DNA of 64,000 nucleotides, taken from Opitutus sp. GAS368. Its GTDB lineage: Bacteria > Verrucomicrobiota > Verrucomicrobiia > Opitutales > Opitutaceae. The stretch covers positions 1 through 64,000 of the forward strand of contig CAMDOO010000004.1 of NCBI GenBank assembly GCA_945903545.1, read 5' to 3'. A program made the position numbers and the translations under genes. Under the pieces are notes generated by a model. The model saw only the letters and a list, made by a program, of their open reading frames with translations, was not told the DNA's origin and made no database searches. This document shows, piece after piece, positions 27,614 to 36,657 of this stretch (position 1 is its first letter; each line of letters starts with the position of its first letter).

Positions 27614-28405
27614 ATGAAGCCGCGCGAATTCTCCGGCATCCTCGACAAGGAACGGCTTGAGTTCCGGGACAACGCGGAGCTGGAGCGATACTACGAGGCC
27701 AAGTACGGCCAGGGCGGCTACGCGGGCGGGTGCCTGCTGCACGGCATCAACGTCAGCCAGGTCTACCACGACGAGCGGCACCGCTCCGCGCTGAAGTTCC
27801 TCCGGCCCGCGGCGGGGGAGGTCATCCTCGATGCCGGCTGCGGCACCGGGAGCCTGGCCGTGCGGATTGCGGCGCGCTGCCGCGAAGTCCGGGCGATCGA
27901 TATCGCGGGCAACGCGTTCGCCCCGGCCCACCGCGCGGTGGCGAACGTGCATTTCCGCAAGATGAACGTCGAGGCGCTCGACTTCCCCGCCGCCACCTTC
28001 GACGCGATCGTCTCCGTCGAGACCCTCGAACACCTCATCAACCCGGCGGTGGCCCTCGCGGAATTCCACCGCGTGCTCAATCCGGGCGGCCGGCTCGTGC
28101 TGACTTATCCGACGGTGAACCGCACCGCGATGGGCGCCCTGCAGCGCCGGCTCGGCCTCGGCCGTCGCCTCAATATTTCTGAGCACCTGAACGAATGGAA
28201 CTACGACGAGGTCGTGGCGGCTGGGCGCGCGGCGGGCTTTGTCTGCACGGCCTCCGAGGGTCTCGTCTTTGATCTTGGCGCCGGCTTCAGCTGGCTCCGC
28301 GCGAAGGTGCGGCTCCTGGCCCGCCCGATCACCCGCCTCTCTCTCGCGATCCGCTGGTTTCCCCGCAACTCGGCGTTTGTCACCGTCGCGTTCCGGCGGC
28401 CGTGA
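27614..28405 (+). CDS. SAM-dependent class I methyltransferase
   Basis: A 263-residue methyltransferase. The SAM-binding motif I is VILDAGCGTGSLAVRIA (about 74-90), motif II follows at VRAIDIAGN, and FDAIVSVETLEHLINP is the motif III/IV region, as in UbiE/UbiG-like methyltransferases. The N-terminal part (LERYYEAKYGQGGYAGG) suggests a small-molecule or lipid-linked substrate. It starts 22 nt after trpS and is probably cotranscribed. The substrate is unknown. Confidence 0.87.
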   Translation: MKPREFSGILDKERLEFRDNAELERYYEAKYGQGGYAGGCLLHGINVSQVYHDERHRSALKFLRPAAGEVILDAGCGTGSLAVRIAARCREVRAIDIAGNAFAPAHRAVANVHFRKMNVEALDFPAATFDAIVSVETLEHLINPAVALAEFHRVLNPGGRLVLTYPTVNRTAMGALQRRLGLGRRLNISEHLNEWNYDEVVAAGRAAGFVCTASEGLVFDLGAGFSWLRAKVRLLARPITRLSLAIRWFPRNSAFVTVAFRRP

Positions 28406-28425
28406 ACCTCCGGAGCGGTACTGCC

Positions 28426-28503
28426 AAAGGGGTTGGGCCGTACTTTGTCACATTCCGCACCCGCCACGCTGGAAAATGTGATAATGTGCGGCCCAACCCC
28501 TTT
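28426..28503. repeat. Inverted repeat with AAAGGGGTTGGGCCG ends
   Basis: The left arm begins AAAGGGGTTGGGCCG at 28426 and continues through TTTGTCACATT. The right arm ends CGGCCCAACCCCTTT at 28503 and begins AAAATGTGATAATG. Arms of about 30 nt pair with few mismatches around a 16-nt loop. It could be a terminator for the methyltransferase operon or a small non-autonomous element. Confidence 0.75.
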
Positions 28504-28514
28504 GACTCGGCCAA

Positions 28515-28540
28515 GGCGGCCACGGAGTGACCGCCCTACC
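28515..28540 (-). repeat. GTAG-headed REP-like hairpin
   Basis: On the minus strand a GGTAG head is followed by a 9-bp hairpin, GGCGGTCAC and GTGGCCGCC with loop TCC (one G-T pair). The GTAG head plus GC hairpin is the layout of REP elements mobilised by RAYT transposases. Related copies are at 28604, 32390, 32442, 35187, 38526 and 41780. Confidence 0.6.
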
Positions 28541-28603
28541 GGCTCGACTTGAGCGTTCAGCGTTGGCGTTGGACGTTAAGCGTTCGTCTGAAGATCAATC
28601 GCG

Positions 28604-28629
28604 GCCGGCTCGTCGAGCCAGCCCTACCT
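28604..28629 (-). repeat. GTAG-headed REP-like hairpin, twin of 35187
   Basis: On the minus strand the element reads AGGTAGGGCTGG, then a palindrome around TCGACGA, then CCGGC. It equals the element at 35187-35212 in 24 of 26 positions. The two differences are on opposite sides of the stem and keep the base pair (C-G replaced by G-C), a compensatory change. Confidence 0.7.
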
Positions 28630-28743
28630 GCCGCCAGCGACTGGCGGAGTTTCGGGTTCAGAGTTCTGGGTTCTGAGTCCTGGATCCCATCCGGTTCGAT
28701 CCGCGCAATCCGCGGTTGAAAGGTTCGGACGATCGACCGGTCC

Positions 28744-31700
28744 TTACACCCGGAGTTTGATCAGCAGGTCCTTGCTCTCGACGGTGTCGCCGAGGGCGAC
28801 GTGCAGCTCCGCCACCACGCCGTCGCAGGGGGCATAGACGGTGTTCTGCATCTTCATCGCCTCCATCATGAGGAGCTTGTCGCCCTTCGCGACCTTGGTG
28901 CCGACGGAGACGGAAAGGGTGGCGATCAGGCCGGGGATGGGGGCGGCGATCTGCTTCTCGTCGGCGAGGTCGGCCTTCGGGCGGGCGCGGGCTTTCGGCG
29001 CGACGCTCTTGTCGACGACGAACGCCTCGCGGGCGATGCCGTTGAGCTCGTAGGAGATCGTCCGGCGGCTGTCCTTGTCCGGCGCGCTGATCGAGATGAG
29101 ACGGATGATGAGGATCTTGCCCTCCTCGATGCTGACGGAGATTTCCTCGCCGACGGCCAAGCCGTAGTAGAAGGCGGGCGTAGGCAGCACGCTGACGTCG
29201 CCGAAGCTGTTCAGGTGCTTCACGAAGTCGGCGAAGACCGCCGGGTACATCAGGTGCGAGTAGAGATCGTCGTCGGTCGCGGGGCGCTTGAGTTTTTCCG
29301 TGAGCTCAGCGCGGACCTTGGTCAGGTCCATGGCGGGGACGGCGACGGGCTTGCCCTTGGCGGCGGCCTCGTACTTGGCGCGGGCCTCCTTGTGGCGCTT
29401 CTCGCCGAGAACAACCTTGGACACCTGCTCCGGCCAGCCGCCCTCGGGCCAGCCGAGGCCGCCCATGAACATGTCGATCACGCTCTCGGGGAACGGCAGG
29501 GAGCCGGGCTCGAGGTTGACGACGTCGGCGGCCTTGATGCCGCGGCTGAAGAGGAAGAGCGCCATGTCGCCGACGACCTTCGATGACGGCGTGACCTTGA
29601 CGATGTCGCCGAAGAGCAGATTCACGTCGGCGTAGGCGCGGGCGATCTCGGGCCAGCGGTGGCCGACGCCCATCGAGGAGGCCTGTTCCTTGAGGTTGGT
29701 GTACTGGCCGCCCGGCATCTCGTGAAGATAGACCTCGGCGGAGCCGGTCTTCGGCGCGGTGTCGAACGGCGTGTAGAAGGTGCGGATCTGCTCCCACGTG
29801 TCGGAGAACTCGTTGAGCGCGGGCAGGTCGAGGCCGGTGTCGCGCGGGGTGTGCTGAAGCGCGGCGACGATCGAGTTGAGGTTCGGCTGCGAGGTGCTGC
29901 CGCTCATCGAGGCGAGGGCGAGATCGACGACATCCACGCCGGCGTCGGCCGCGCGGAGGATGCTGGCGGAGGCGACGCCGCTGGTGTCGTGCGTGTGGAA
30001 GTGGACGGGAAGGCCCACCTCCTCCTTGAGGGTCTTGACGAGCTTGTGCGCGGCGTAGGGGCGGCAGAGGCCGGCCATGTCCTTGATCGCGAGAAAGTGG
30101 GCGCCCATCTTCTCGAGCTCCTTGGCGAGCTTCACGTAGTACTTCAGGCCGAACTTGTCGCGGGACTCGTCGAGGATGTCGCCCGTGTAGCAGAGGGCGG
30201 CCTCGCAGATGCCGTGGGTGTCCTGCACGGACTCCATGGCGACGCGGAGATTCGGGAGGTAGTTGAGCGAGTCGAAGACGCGGAAGATATCCATGCCGCT
30301 GGCGGCGGCGTGCTTCACGAAGCCGGCCACGACGTTGTCGGGATAGTTCGTGTAGCCGACGGCGTTGGCGCCGCGGAACAGCATCTGGAAACAGATGTTG
30401 GGGACGCGGGCGCGGAGCTGGCGGAGGCGTTCCCACGGGTCCTCGTTGAGGAACCGCATGGAGGTGTCGAACGTGGCGCCGCCCCACATCTCAAGGGAGA
30501 AAAGTTCCGGGGCGCGGCGGGCGATGGCGTCGGCCGTCGCGAGCATGTCGTAGCTCCGGACGCGCGTGGCCATGAGCGACTGGTGGGCGTCGCGCCAGGT
30601 GGTGTCGGTGACGAGGAGGCGCTTCTGCTTGAGCGTCCACTCGGCGAACTTCTTGGGCCCGAGCTCGAGCAGGAGTTGGCGGGTGCCGGGGGGCGGGGTT
30701 TCGCGCCGGTTGTACGGGGGCAGGGCGGCGGGGGTGAAGGGCTTGGCGGGGCGGTAGCCCTTGGCGTGGGGGTTGCCGTTGACGACGACGTTGCCGAGGA
30801 AGTTGAGGAGCTTCGTCGCGCGGTCGCGGCGGTGCTTGAACGTGAAGAGCTCGGGGGTCGTGTCGATCAGGGTCGTGGTCGCCTGGCCGGTGATGAACTG
30901 CTGGTGGGTGATGACGTTCTCGAGGAACGGGATGTTGGTCTTCACGCCGCGGATGCGGAACTCGCTCAGGGCGCGTTCCATCCGGTGCATGGTCATCTCG
31001 TAGGTCTGGCCGCTGGCGATCAGCTTGACCAAAAGGGAGTCGTAGAAAGGCGTGATGACGGCGCCGGAGTAACCCATGCCGCCGTCGAGCCGGATGCCGA
31101 AGCCGCCGGGGGAGCGGTAGGCGAGGATGCGGCCGTAGTCGGGGATGAACTTGTTGGCGGGATCCTCGGTGGTGACGCGGGCCTGGATGGCGTAGCCGTT
31201 GCGCGGCACGTCGGCCTGGTGCGGCATGGCGACCTCGGGCGAGTGGAGCTCGTAGCCCTGGGCGATGAGGATCTGGGCGCGGACGAGGTCGAGGCCGGTG
31301 ATGACCTCGGTGACGGTGTGCTCCACCTGGATGCGCGGGTTCATCTCGATGAAGAACCACTCGTGCTTGTCCAGGTCGTAGAGGAACTCGATCGTGCCGG
31401 CGTTGTTGTACTTCACCTCGCGGGCCATGCGGGCGGCGGCGTCGCAGAGTTCGCGGACGATGTGGGGCGGGAGGCCGAAGCTGGGGGCGACCTCGATGAC
31501 CTTCTGGTGGCGGCGCTGGACAGAGCAGTCGCGCTCGTGGAGGTGGATGACGTTGCCGTGCTGGTCGCCGAGGATCTGGACCTCGATGTGCTTGGCGCGG
31601 GGGATGTACTTCTCGAGGAAGACGGCGGGGTTGCCAAAGGCGCGGCCGGCCTCGCCCTGGGCCTCGTCGAGGAGGGCGGAAAGATCGCCGGCCTTGTGGA

Positions 31701-32259
31701 CGACGCGCATGCCGCGGCCGCCGCCGCCGAAGGCCGCCTTGATGATGAGGGGGAAGCCGATGGTCTTCGCGATCTTGAGGGCCTCGTCGCGATCGGTGAC
31801 GGGCTCCTCGGTGCCGGGGAGGGTGGGGACCTTGATCTTCTGCGCGAGGGCGCGGGCGGCGGTCTTGTCGCCCATCATCTCGAGCAGCTCGGGGCTGGGG
31901 CCGACGAAGATAATGCCGGCGTCGCGGCAGGCGCGGGCGAAGTGGGCGTTCTCGGAGAGGAAACCGTAGCCGGGGTGGATGGCGTCGACGCCCTTCTCCT
32001 TGGCGATGGCGATGATACCCTCGATGTCGAGGTAGGCCGCGACGGGGCCCTTGCCGGCGCCGACCTCGTAGGCCTCATCGGCCTTGTAGCGGTGCAGGCA
32101 GAGCCGGTCCTCTGGCGCGTAGATCGCGACGGTGCGCAGGTCGAGCTCGGTGCCGGCGCGGAAGATACGGACGGCGATCTCGCTGCGGTTGGCGGCCATC
32201 AACTTGCGGATGGGCCGGGGGGTGACGGGTGCGGTGGCGGTGGTTTTCGCGGGGGGCAT
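28744..32259 (-). CDS. pyc: Pyruvate carboxylase
   Basis: A 1171-residue single-chain biotin enzyme that makes oxaloacetate from pyruvate and bicarbonate with ATP. Domains in order are biotin carboxylase with ATP-grasp (about 17-470; KAAFGGGGRGMR, FIEMNPRIQVEHTVTE), carboxyltransferase barrel (about 545-830; TDTTWRDAHQSLMATRVR, metal-binding HFHTHDT), the PYC/OADA tetramerisation domain, and the biotinyl domain at the C-terminus with the biotin lysine in EAMKMQ. I chose ATG 32259 because it precedes the conserved core by a normal leader. It is a monocistronic, anaplerotic housekeeping gene, divergent from the membrane spermidine-synthase-like gene. Confidence 0.96.
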   Translation of the reverse strand: MPPAKTTATAPVTPRPIRKLMAANRSEIAVRIFRAGTELDLRTVAIYAPEDRLCLHRYKADEAYEVGAGKGPVAAYLDIEGIIAIAKEKGVDAIHPGYGFLSENAHFARACRDAGIIFVGPSPELLEMMGDKTAARALAQKIKVPTLPGTEEPVTDRDEALKIAKTIGFPLIIKAAFGGGGRGMRVVHKAGDLSALLDEAQGEAGRAFGNPAVFLEKYIPRAKHIEVQILGDQHGNVIHLHERDCSVQRRHQKVIEVAPSFGLPPHIVRELCDAAARMAREVKYNNAGTIEFLYDLDKHEWFFIEMNPRIQVEHTVTEVITGLDLVRAQILIAQGYELHSPEVAMPHQADVPRNGYAIQARVTTEDPANKFIPDYGRILAYRSPGGFGIRLDGGMGYSGAVITPFYDSLLVKLIASGQTYEMTMHRMERALSEFRIRGVKTNIPFLENVITHQQFITGQATTTLIDTTPELFTFKHRRDRATKLLNFLGNVVVNGNPHAKGYRPAKPFTPAALPPYNRRETPPPGTRQLLLELGPKKFAEWTLKQKRLLVTDTTWRDAHQSLMATRVRSYDMLATADAIARRAPELFSLEMWGGATFDTSMRFLNEDPWERLRQLRARVPNICFQMLFRGANAVGYTNYPDNVVAGFVKHAAASGMDIFRVFDSLNYLPNLRVAMESVQDTHGICEAALCYTGDILDESRDKFGLKYYVKLAKELEKMGAHFLAIKDMAGLCRPYAAHKLVKTLKEEVGLPVHFHTHDTSGVASASILRAADAGVDVVDLALASMSGSTSQPNLNSIVAALQHTPRDTGLDLPALNEFSDTWEQIRTFYTPFDTAPKTGSAEVYLHEMPGGQYTNLKEQASSMGVGHRWPEIARAYADVNLLFGDIVKVTPSSKVVGDMALFLFSRGIKAADVVNLEPGSLPFPESVIDMFMGGLGWPEGGWPEQVSKVVLGEKRHKEARAKYEAAAKGKPVAVPAMDLTKVRAELTEKLKRPATDDDLYSHLMYPAVFADFVKHLNSFGDVSVLPTPAFYYGLAVGEEISVSIEEGKILIIRLISISAPDKDSRRTISYELNGIAREAFVVDKSVAPKARARPKADLADEKQIAAPIPGLIATLSVSVGTKVAKGDKLLMMEAMKMQNTVYAPCDGVVAELHVALGDTVESKDLLIKLRV

Positions 32260-32641
32260 TGGCCGGGGAGCGGATGGTTGTGAGAACTCCGGAAGGGAAG
32301 GCAAAGCAGAAGCGCCGAAGAGCGCACTTTTTTGGTATAAATATGCCGGGTGGTTGGTAGGGCGCACATCACGGCGGCCCGTGATCGATAGGTAGGGGCG
32401 CGTGTCCCACGCGCCCTGTGGATTCCGGGTCCAGATGGCCCCAGGGCACGTGGGACACGTGCCCCTACCTTTCTAACCGGCCCGCCCGGCGGTCGGGTCC
32501 TACCTCTATTCCCGCGACCGGGCCAAAAATATCTCGGCGGCCCCCGGGGTTAAGGCTTGGCACGGCCCCGGGGTTTCAACCTAGCTTCACGTCCTTTTTC
32601 CCGCGGAACCCCCCTGTCCGCGGGCCCCAACACCCTCCATT
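32260..32641. other. Divergent promoter region with REP-like repeats
   Basis: About 380 nt between pyc and the membrane protein gene. An AT-rich segment with TATAAATA lies near 32336-32343 and may hold the pyc promoter. A convergent pair of GTAG-headed repeats fills 32390-32470, and a weaker minus-strand copy lies at 32478-32503. No gene is visible. Confidence 0.5.
32390..32470. repeat. Convergent pair of GTAG-headed repeats (BIME-like)
   Basis: Copy one (+, 32390-32418) reads AGGTAGGGGC followed by a GCGTG-TCC-CACGC hairpin. Copy two (-, 32470-32442) begins AGGTAGGGGCACGTG. The 29-nt arms are reverse complements with few mismatches and are separated by 23 nt. Head-to-head pairs of REPs are the usual form of bacterial interspersed mosaic elements. 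Confidence 0.7.
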
Positions 32642-35119
32642 ATGACGTCCAGCGAAGCCCATCCCTCCGCCCCTATCTCCAACTCGGCGCGTCCCCTGCT
32701 GATGCTGTTCTTTTTCCTCAGCGGGTGCGCGGCACTGGTCTACCAGATCGTCTGGTTCCAGATGCTCTCGCTGATCATCGGATCCTCCTCGGTCTCGATC
32801 GGCATCCTGCTCGGCACGTTCATGGGCGGCATGTGTCTCGGCAGCCTGCTGCTGCCGAAATTCATCTCGCGGGGCGCGCATCCGCTCAAGGTCTACGCGG
32901 TTCTGGAGGGCCTGATCGGCGTGTGCGGCCTGCTGGTGCTTTTTGCCCTGCCGATCGTGGGTGACGCCTACATCGCGGTGGCGGTGAAGGGCATGAATGG
33001 CGTTATCGTGCGCGGTTTCGTCGCCGGCCTTTGCCTGATTCCCCCGACGCTGCTGATGGGCGCGACGCTGCCGGCGATTTCCCGCTGGGTCGAAACGACC
33101 CCGAAGGGCGTCTCCTGGCTTGGCCTCTTCTACGGTGGCAACACCGTCGGTGCGGTCTTCGGCTGCGTGCTCGCGGGTTTCTATCTCCTCCGGGTGTACG
33201 ACAGCGCGGTCGCGACCTACTGGGCTGTGGTGATCAATCTCATCGTGGCCGCCCTGGCCTGGCTCCTGTCCAAGTCCACGCCCTACGCTCCGGCGGGGCA
33301 GAATCCAGCCGCCCAGGACGCGGCGGCTCCGGCCTCCGACCGTGGGCTGTGGCCGGTTTATGTCACCATCGCCCTTTCCGGCCTGACGGCGCTGGCGGCC
33401 GAGGTGCTCTGGACCCGCCTGCTTTCGCTGATGATCGGGCAGACCGTCTATACCTTTTCGCTCATCCTCGCCTGCTTCCTCACGGGGCTCGCGCTCGGCA
33501 GCAGCGGCGGCTCGATCCTCGCGCGTGACGTGAAGGATCCGCGCCGGGCGCTGGCCTGGTGCCAGTTCCTGCTGCTCTTCACCTTTGGCTGGGCTGCCTT
33601 CTCGATGCTCAAATGGCTGCCCTACTGGCCGATCAACCCGGCGAACGTGATCCAGCCCGAGGGCGCGGGGCTCCCGATCTTCCAGTTCCAACTCGACGTG
33701 GTCCGTGCCCTCTGGGTCGTGCTGCCCGGTGCCATCCTGTGGGGCGCGAGCTTCCCGCTGGCTCTCGCGGCCTGCGCCGACGGCCGCAAGGACCCGGGCA
33801 AGCTGGTTGGCTCGGTCTACGCCGCCAACACGGTCGGCGCCATCGTCGGCTCGATCGTGAGCGCGATGATCCTCATTCCCACCTACGGCACGATGATCTC
33901 GCAGCGGATCGTCATCGGTGCCGTGGCCGTTTCCGCGGTCGTGGGCTTCGCCCTCACCCGCAAGCCGGGCGGCGGCAACGAATTCAAGCCCGGCAATGCC
34001 GTGCCGGTGGCCCTCACCATCGGCCTCGCGGTCTGGATGGCCTCCCTCATTCCCCAAGTTCCGGCGCTGCTGATCGGCCACGGCCACAACACCGCCAACC
34101 GTTATTACGACCATGGTCAGTTCATCTTCTGGGGTGAAGGCACGAACTCCTCGATGGCGGTCTCCGAGAACCGTCCCGGCATCCGCAATTACCATAACGG
34201 CGGCAAGGTCCAGGCCTCCTCCGAGCCTCAGGACATGCGCCTCCAGCGCATGCTCGGTCACATGACCACGCTCCTCCCGAAGAACGCCGCCAAGAAGATG
34301 CTCGTCATCGGCTGCGGCGCGGGTGTCACCGCCGGCGCTGTCAGCATCGGGCCGACCGTCGAGCACGAGACGATCGCCGAGATCGAGAAGATGGTGCCGC
34401 AGTTCGTCGCCAAGAACTTCGGTTTCGCGAACTTCAACGTCGTGGACAACCCCAAGGTCCACATCCACATCGACGACGCCCGCCACTACCTGCTCTCGAC
34501 GGACGAGAAGTTCGACGCGATCACGTCGGACCCGTTTGATCCCTGGATCAAGGGCGCGGCCACCCTCTACTCGCGCGAGTTCTGGCAGATCGCCAAGAAG
34601 CACCTCAACCCGGGCGGCGTCATCACCGTCTTCGTGCAACTCTACGAGAACAACGAGGCCGCGGTGAAGAGCGAGGTCGGCACCTTCCTGGAGGTCTTCC
34701 CGAACGGCGTGGTCTTCAGCAACACCTACAACGGCGCCGGCTACGACGTCGTGATGGTCGGCCAGGAGAACCCGCTGCGGATCGACCTCGACGAGATGCA
34801 GGCGAAGCTGGACAGCCCGGAGTGGGCCCCGGTGAAGCAGTCGCTCGCCGAGATCGGCTTCAACTCCGCCGTCGAGCTCTTCGCCACCTACGCGGGCAAC
34901 AAGACCACCTTCGCTCCCTGGCTGGCCGACGCCGTGATCAACACGGACCGCAACCTGCGCCTCCAGTACCTCGCCGGCGCGAGCCCGAACGCCTACGTCC
35001 AGGCCCAGATCCACCGCAACATGATCCAAAAGCGCGATTACCCCGCGGACGTCTTCACCGGCTCCGCCGACAAGATCGCCGAGATCCGCGCCCGGATCAC
35101 CTCCGGCGCTTGGTGGTAA
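32642..35119 (+). CDS. Membrane transporter-like domain fused to spermidine synthase-like domain
   Basis: An 825-residue fused membrane protein. Residues about 15-480 contain roughly twelve membrane helices in two repeats (first PLLMLFFFLSGCAALVYQIV, second VYVTIALSGLTALAAEVLW), as in the fused MFS/spermidine-synthase family. Residues about 535-720 form a Rossmann methyltransferase-like domain related to spermidine synthase (LVIGCGAGVTAGAVS, HIHIDDARHYLLS, FDAITSDPFDPW). These fusions are widespread, but their reaction is not established and polyamine synthesis should not be assumed. It is monocistronic and ends at an intrinsic terminator. Confidence 0.85.
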   Translation: MTSSEAHPSAPISNSARPLLMLFFFLSGCAALVYQIVWFQMLSLIIGSSSVSIGILLGTFMGGMCLGSLLLPKFISRGAHPLKVYAVLEGLIGVCGLLVLFALPIVGDAYIAVAVKGMNGVIVRGFVAGLCLIPPTLLMGATLPAISRWVETTPKGVSWLGLFYGGNTVGAVFGCVLAGFYLLRVYDSAVATYWAVVINLIVAALAWLLSKSTPYAPAGQNPAAQDAAAPASDRGLWPVYVTIALSGLTALAAEVLWTRLLSLMIGQTVYTFSLILACFLTGLALGSSGGSILARDVKDPRRALAWCQFLLLFTFGWAAFSMLKWLPYWPINPANVIQPEGAGLPIFQFQLDVVRALWVVLPGAILWGASFPLALAACADGRKDPGKLVGSVYAANTVGAIVGSIVSAMILIPTYGTMISQRIVIGAVAVSAVVGFALTRKPGGGNEFKPGNAVPVALTIGLAVWMASLIPQVPALLIGHGHNTANRYYDHGQFIFWGEGTNSSMAVSENRPGIRNYHNGGKVQASSEPQDMRLQRMLGHMTTLLPKNAAKKMLVIGCGAGVTAGAVSIGPTVEHETIAEIEKMVPQFVAKNFGFANFNVVDNPKVHIHIDDARHYLLSTDEKFDAITSDPFDPWIKGAATLYSREFWQIAKKHLNPGGVITVFVQLYENNEAAVKSEVGTFLEVFPNGVVFSNTYNGAGYDVVMVGQENPLRIDLDEMQAKLDSPEWAPVKQSLAEIGFNSAVELFATYAGNKTTFAPWLADAVINTDRNLRLQYLAGASPNAYVQAQIHRNMIQKRDYPADVFTGSADKIAEIRARITSGAWW

Positions 35120-35150
35120 GCGGATAGGCCAAAGGCTGATTCAGATTTTC

Positions 35151-35181
35151 AACCCGGGGTGTCCGCACCCCGGGTTTTTTG
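35151..35181 (+). terminator. Intrinsic terminator
   Basis: An 11-bp stem, AACCCGGGGTG (35151-35161) and CACCCCGGGTT (35166-35176), with loop TCCG and a T6 tail, lies 31 nt after the membrane fusion gene. Confidence 0.92.
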
Positions 35182-35186
35182 TTTGG

Positions 35187-35212
35187 AGGTAGGGCTGGGT
35201 CGACGACCCGGC
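35187..35212 (+). repeat. GTAG-headed REP-like hairpin
   Basis: This element has AGGTAGGGCTGG followed by the palindrome GGTCGACGACC and CGGC. It is the plus-strand twin of 28604-28629, with a compensated base-pair swap in the stem. Confidence 0.7.
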
Positions 35213-35240
35213 TGCGATGATTCCGGACCCCCGGATTTTG

Positions 35241-35337
35241 GCACACCGAGACACAGAGGGCACGGAGTTCGGTCCCTGGGCTTGAATTCCGGTCCCCAAT
35301 CCTTTCCGTTCTCCGTGAACTCTGCGTCTCGGTGTGC
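35241..35337. repeat. Inverted repeat with GCACACCGAGAC arms
   Basis: GCACACCGAGAC (35241-35252) pairs with GTCTCGGTGTGC (35326-35337). Inside, CACGGAG pairs with CTCCGTG in nested order. The repeat lies between the REP-like hairpin and the PEBP gene and resembles short CACCGAGACACAGAG-type palindromes found between genes in many environmental bacteria. Confidence 0.65.
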
Positions 35338-35424
35338 AACCCTTCCGGGGTATTAAAAGCGATGGCACGTTTTTTTGAAATAGCTTCACTTTGCATCGCC
35401 TCTCACCCCGTACCTTATCCCCCC

Positions 35425-36054
35425 ATGAACCTCCTCCATCGTGATCTCCTTCGCATTGTCGCCGTCGCCGCTGCGACCGTGACCCTGGCCTTCGTTTCAA
35501 CCCTCCCGGCCCAGACCGCCGCCCCGGCGGTTCCCGCGGCGGCCGCTCCCGCGACCCCCGCCGTCCCGGCGACCCCGGGGCTGACGCTGACCACGACGGC
35601 CTTCGAGGACGGCGGCCTGATTCCTGTCCGGTTCACCCAGTCCGCTCCGAGTCCGGTTTCACCGAAGCTAGACTGGACCCACGTGCCGGCCGGCACGGCG
35701 AGCTTCGCGCTCATCATGCACGATCCGGATGTGGCGCTGAACCGCACGACCGAGGACTTCCTGCACTGGCTGATCTTCAATATCCCCGGCTCGGCGACGG
35801 GCCTGCCGGAGAATGTTCCGCTCGCGGCCCAGCTCCCCGACGGCTCGGTGCAAAGCAAGAACCGCGGCAATCTCAACGGCTACCGCGGTCCCGGCGCGCC
35901 GGCGGTGGGCCCCTACCATCACTACACCTTCGAGTTGTTCGCCCTCGATGTTAAGCTCGACCTGACCTCCGACGCCACCCGGGCGGACGTCCTCAAGGCG
36001 ATGGACGGCCACATCCTCGGCAAGGCCGTGACGGTGGGCCGCTTTCACCGCTAG
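35425..36054 (+). CDS. Exported PEBP (YbhB/YbcL) family protein
   Basis: A 209-residue phosphatidylethanolamine-binding-protein fold. A signal peptide (1-30) is followed by a Pro/Ala-rich linker (about 31-52) and the PEBP domain. The ligand-pocket motifs are FALIMHDPDVALNRTTEDFLHWLIFNIP, near residues 93-120, and the later GYRGPGAPAVGPYHHYTFELFAL. The YbhB/YbcL branch has no settled function. It is a single gene. Confidence 0.9.
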   Translation: MNLLHRDLLRIVAVAAATVTLAFVSTLPAQTAAPAVPAAAAPATPAVPATPGLTLTTTAFEDGGLIPVRFTQSAPSPVSPKLDWTHVPAGTASFALIMHDPDVALNRTTEDFLHWLIFNIPGSATGLPENVPLAAQLPDGSVQSKNRGNLNGYRGPGAPAVGPYHHYTFELFALDVKLDLTSDATRADVLKAMDGHILGKAVTVGRFHR

Positions 36055-36213
36055 GCAGCCTGTCGAACTTCGCCCGCAAGGCTGCCAAACCAGTGGCTGC
36101 GCCATTGGGATGAGGGGCCGGCTTTGGAACCAACGCGGTCAGCCGCATGGCGGCGCGCGCCGCAAGCCGCCCTCGCCCAGGGCTTCGTGCCCCTCCGGCG
36201 AGGGGTTTCTCCT

Positions 36214-36654
36214 TCATTCCCTGGCGGTCGGGACCTGCACCAGCGCCGCCGAGCCACCCGGCAGCACGGCCGGATCAATCCGGCGGTCAAAGGTGGCGAA
36301 TGCTCCGCCATGATGGAGCGCCAGTGCCAACAGGTAGAGATCCGTGAGGCTGGCGGAATTGGCGCGGGCGAGGGACGGGAACGCGACCGTGTCGCGAATG
36401 GAGATTTCGTCGGCCCAGAAGGCATGGCCCGGCGTGCGCGTCAGGGCCTGCAGCAGTGGCAGGGCGCGCTCGGGGGAGCCGGGGCCGTCGGGATAGGATC
36501 CGTGCCCAAGGATGCGGACGAGGCCGTTTTCGGTCAGCGGGCAGGTCGCCCAGCCACCCGGGCGGATCGAGCGGAACCAGACGGCTGCGTCGTCGTGGAA
36601 TTCATGGGCGGGGTCGCAGAGGGCGACGAGGACGCTGACGTCGAGCAGGTGCAT
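36214..36654 (-). CDS. vapC: VapC-type PIN-domain toxin
   Basis: A 146-residue PIN-domain ribonuclease. The acidic metal ligands are D5 (MHLLDVSVLVAL), E42 (PLTENGLVRIL), D105 (LTDLYLLALA) and D123 (FATFDRRID). VapC toxins cut RNA, often initiator tRNA or rRNA, and stop translation. It lies 3 nt after its antitoxin gene, so the pair is one operon. Confidence 0.9.
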   Translation of the reverse strand: MHLLDVSVLVALCDPAHEFHDDAAVWFRSIRPGGWATCPLTENGLVRILGHGSYPDGPGSPERALPLLQALTRTPGHAFWADEISIRDTVAFPSLARANSASLTDLYLLALALHHGGAFATFDRRIDPAVLPGGSAALVQVPTARE

Positions 36655-36657
36655 GGC

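Larger units (their letters stand above)
28406..28743. other. Repeat-filled gap between convergent genes
   Basis: This 338-nt space between the methyltransferase and pyruvate carboxylase genes holds an inverted repeat (28426-28503), two minus-strand GTAG-headed hairpins (28515-28540 and 28604-28629), and two short low-complexity runs (GTTCAGCGTT/GTTAAGCGTT near 28554-28585 and GGTTCAGAGTTCTGGGTTCT near 28655-28675). I see no gene in it. Confidence 0.6.

Noticed and set aside
25663-27672. A 669-codon open frame on the - strand
   Set aside because: It is antisense to trpS and the transferase. Its C-terminal SGRRDSN is the familiar product of reading a tRNA end backwards, which instead helped to identify the tRNA fragment.
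29659-32283. An 874-codon open frame on the + strand
   Set aside because: It is antisense to pyruvate carboxylase; its Glu/Asp/Val-rich product has no domain and results from GC-rich codon use.
32576-35029. An 817-codon open frame on the - strand
   Set aside because: It is a shadow of the membrane spermidine-synthase-like gene; it is highly charged and domain-free.
32642-35119. A true spermidine synthase
   Set aside because: The Rossmann domain is fused to about twelve membrane helices; members of this fused family are not known to make spermidine, so only similarity is claimed.
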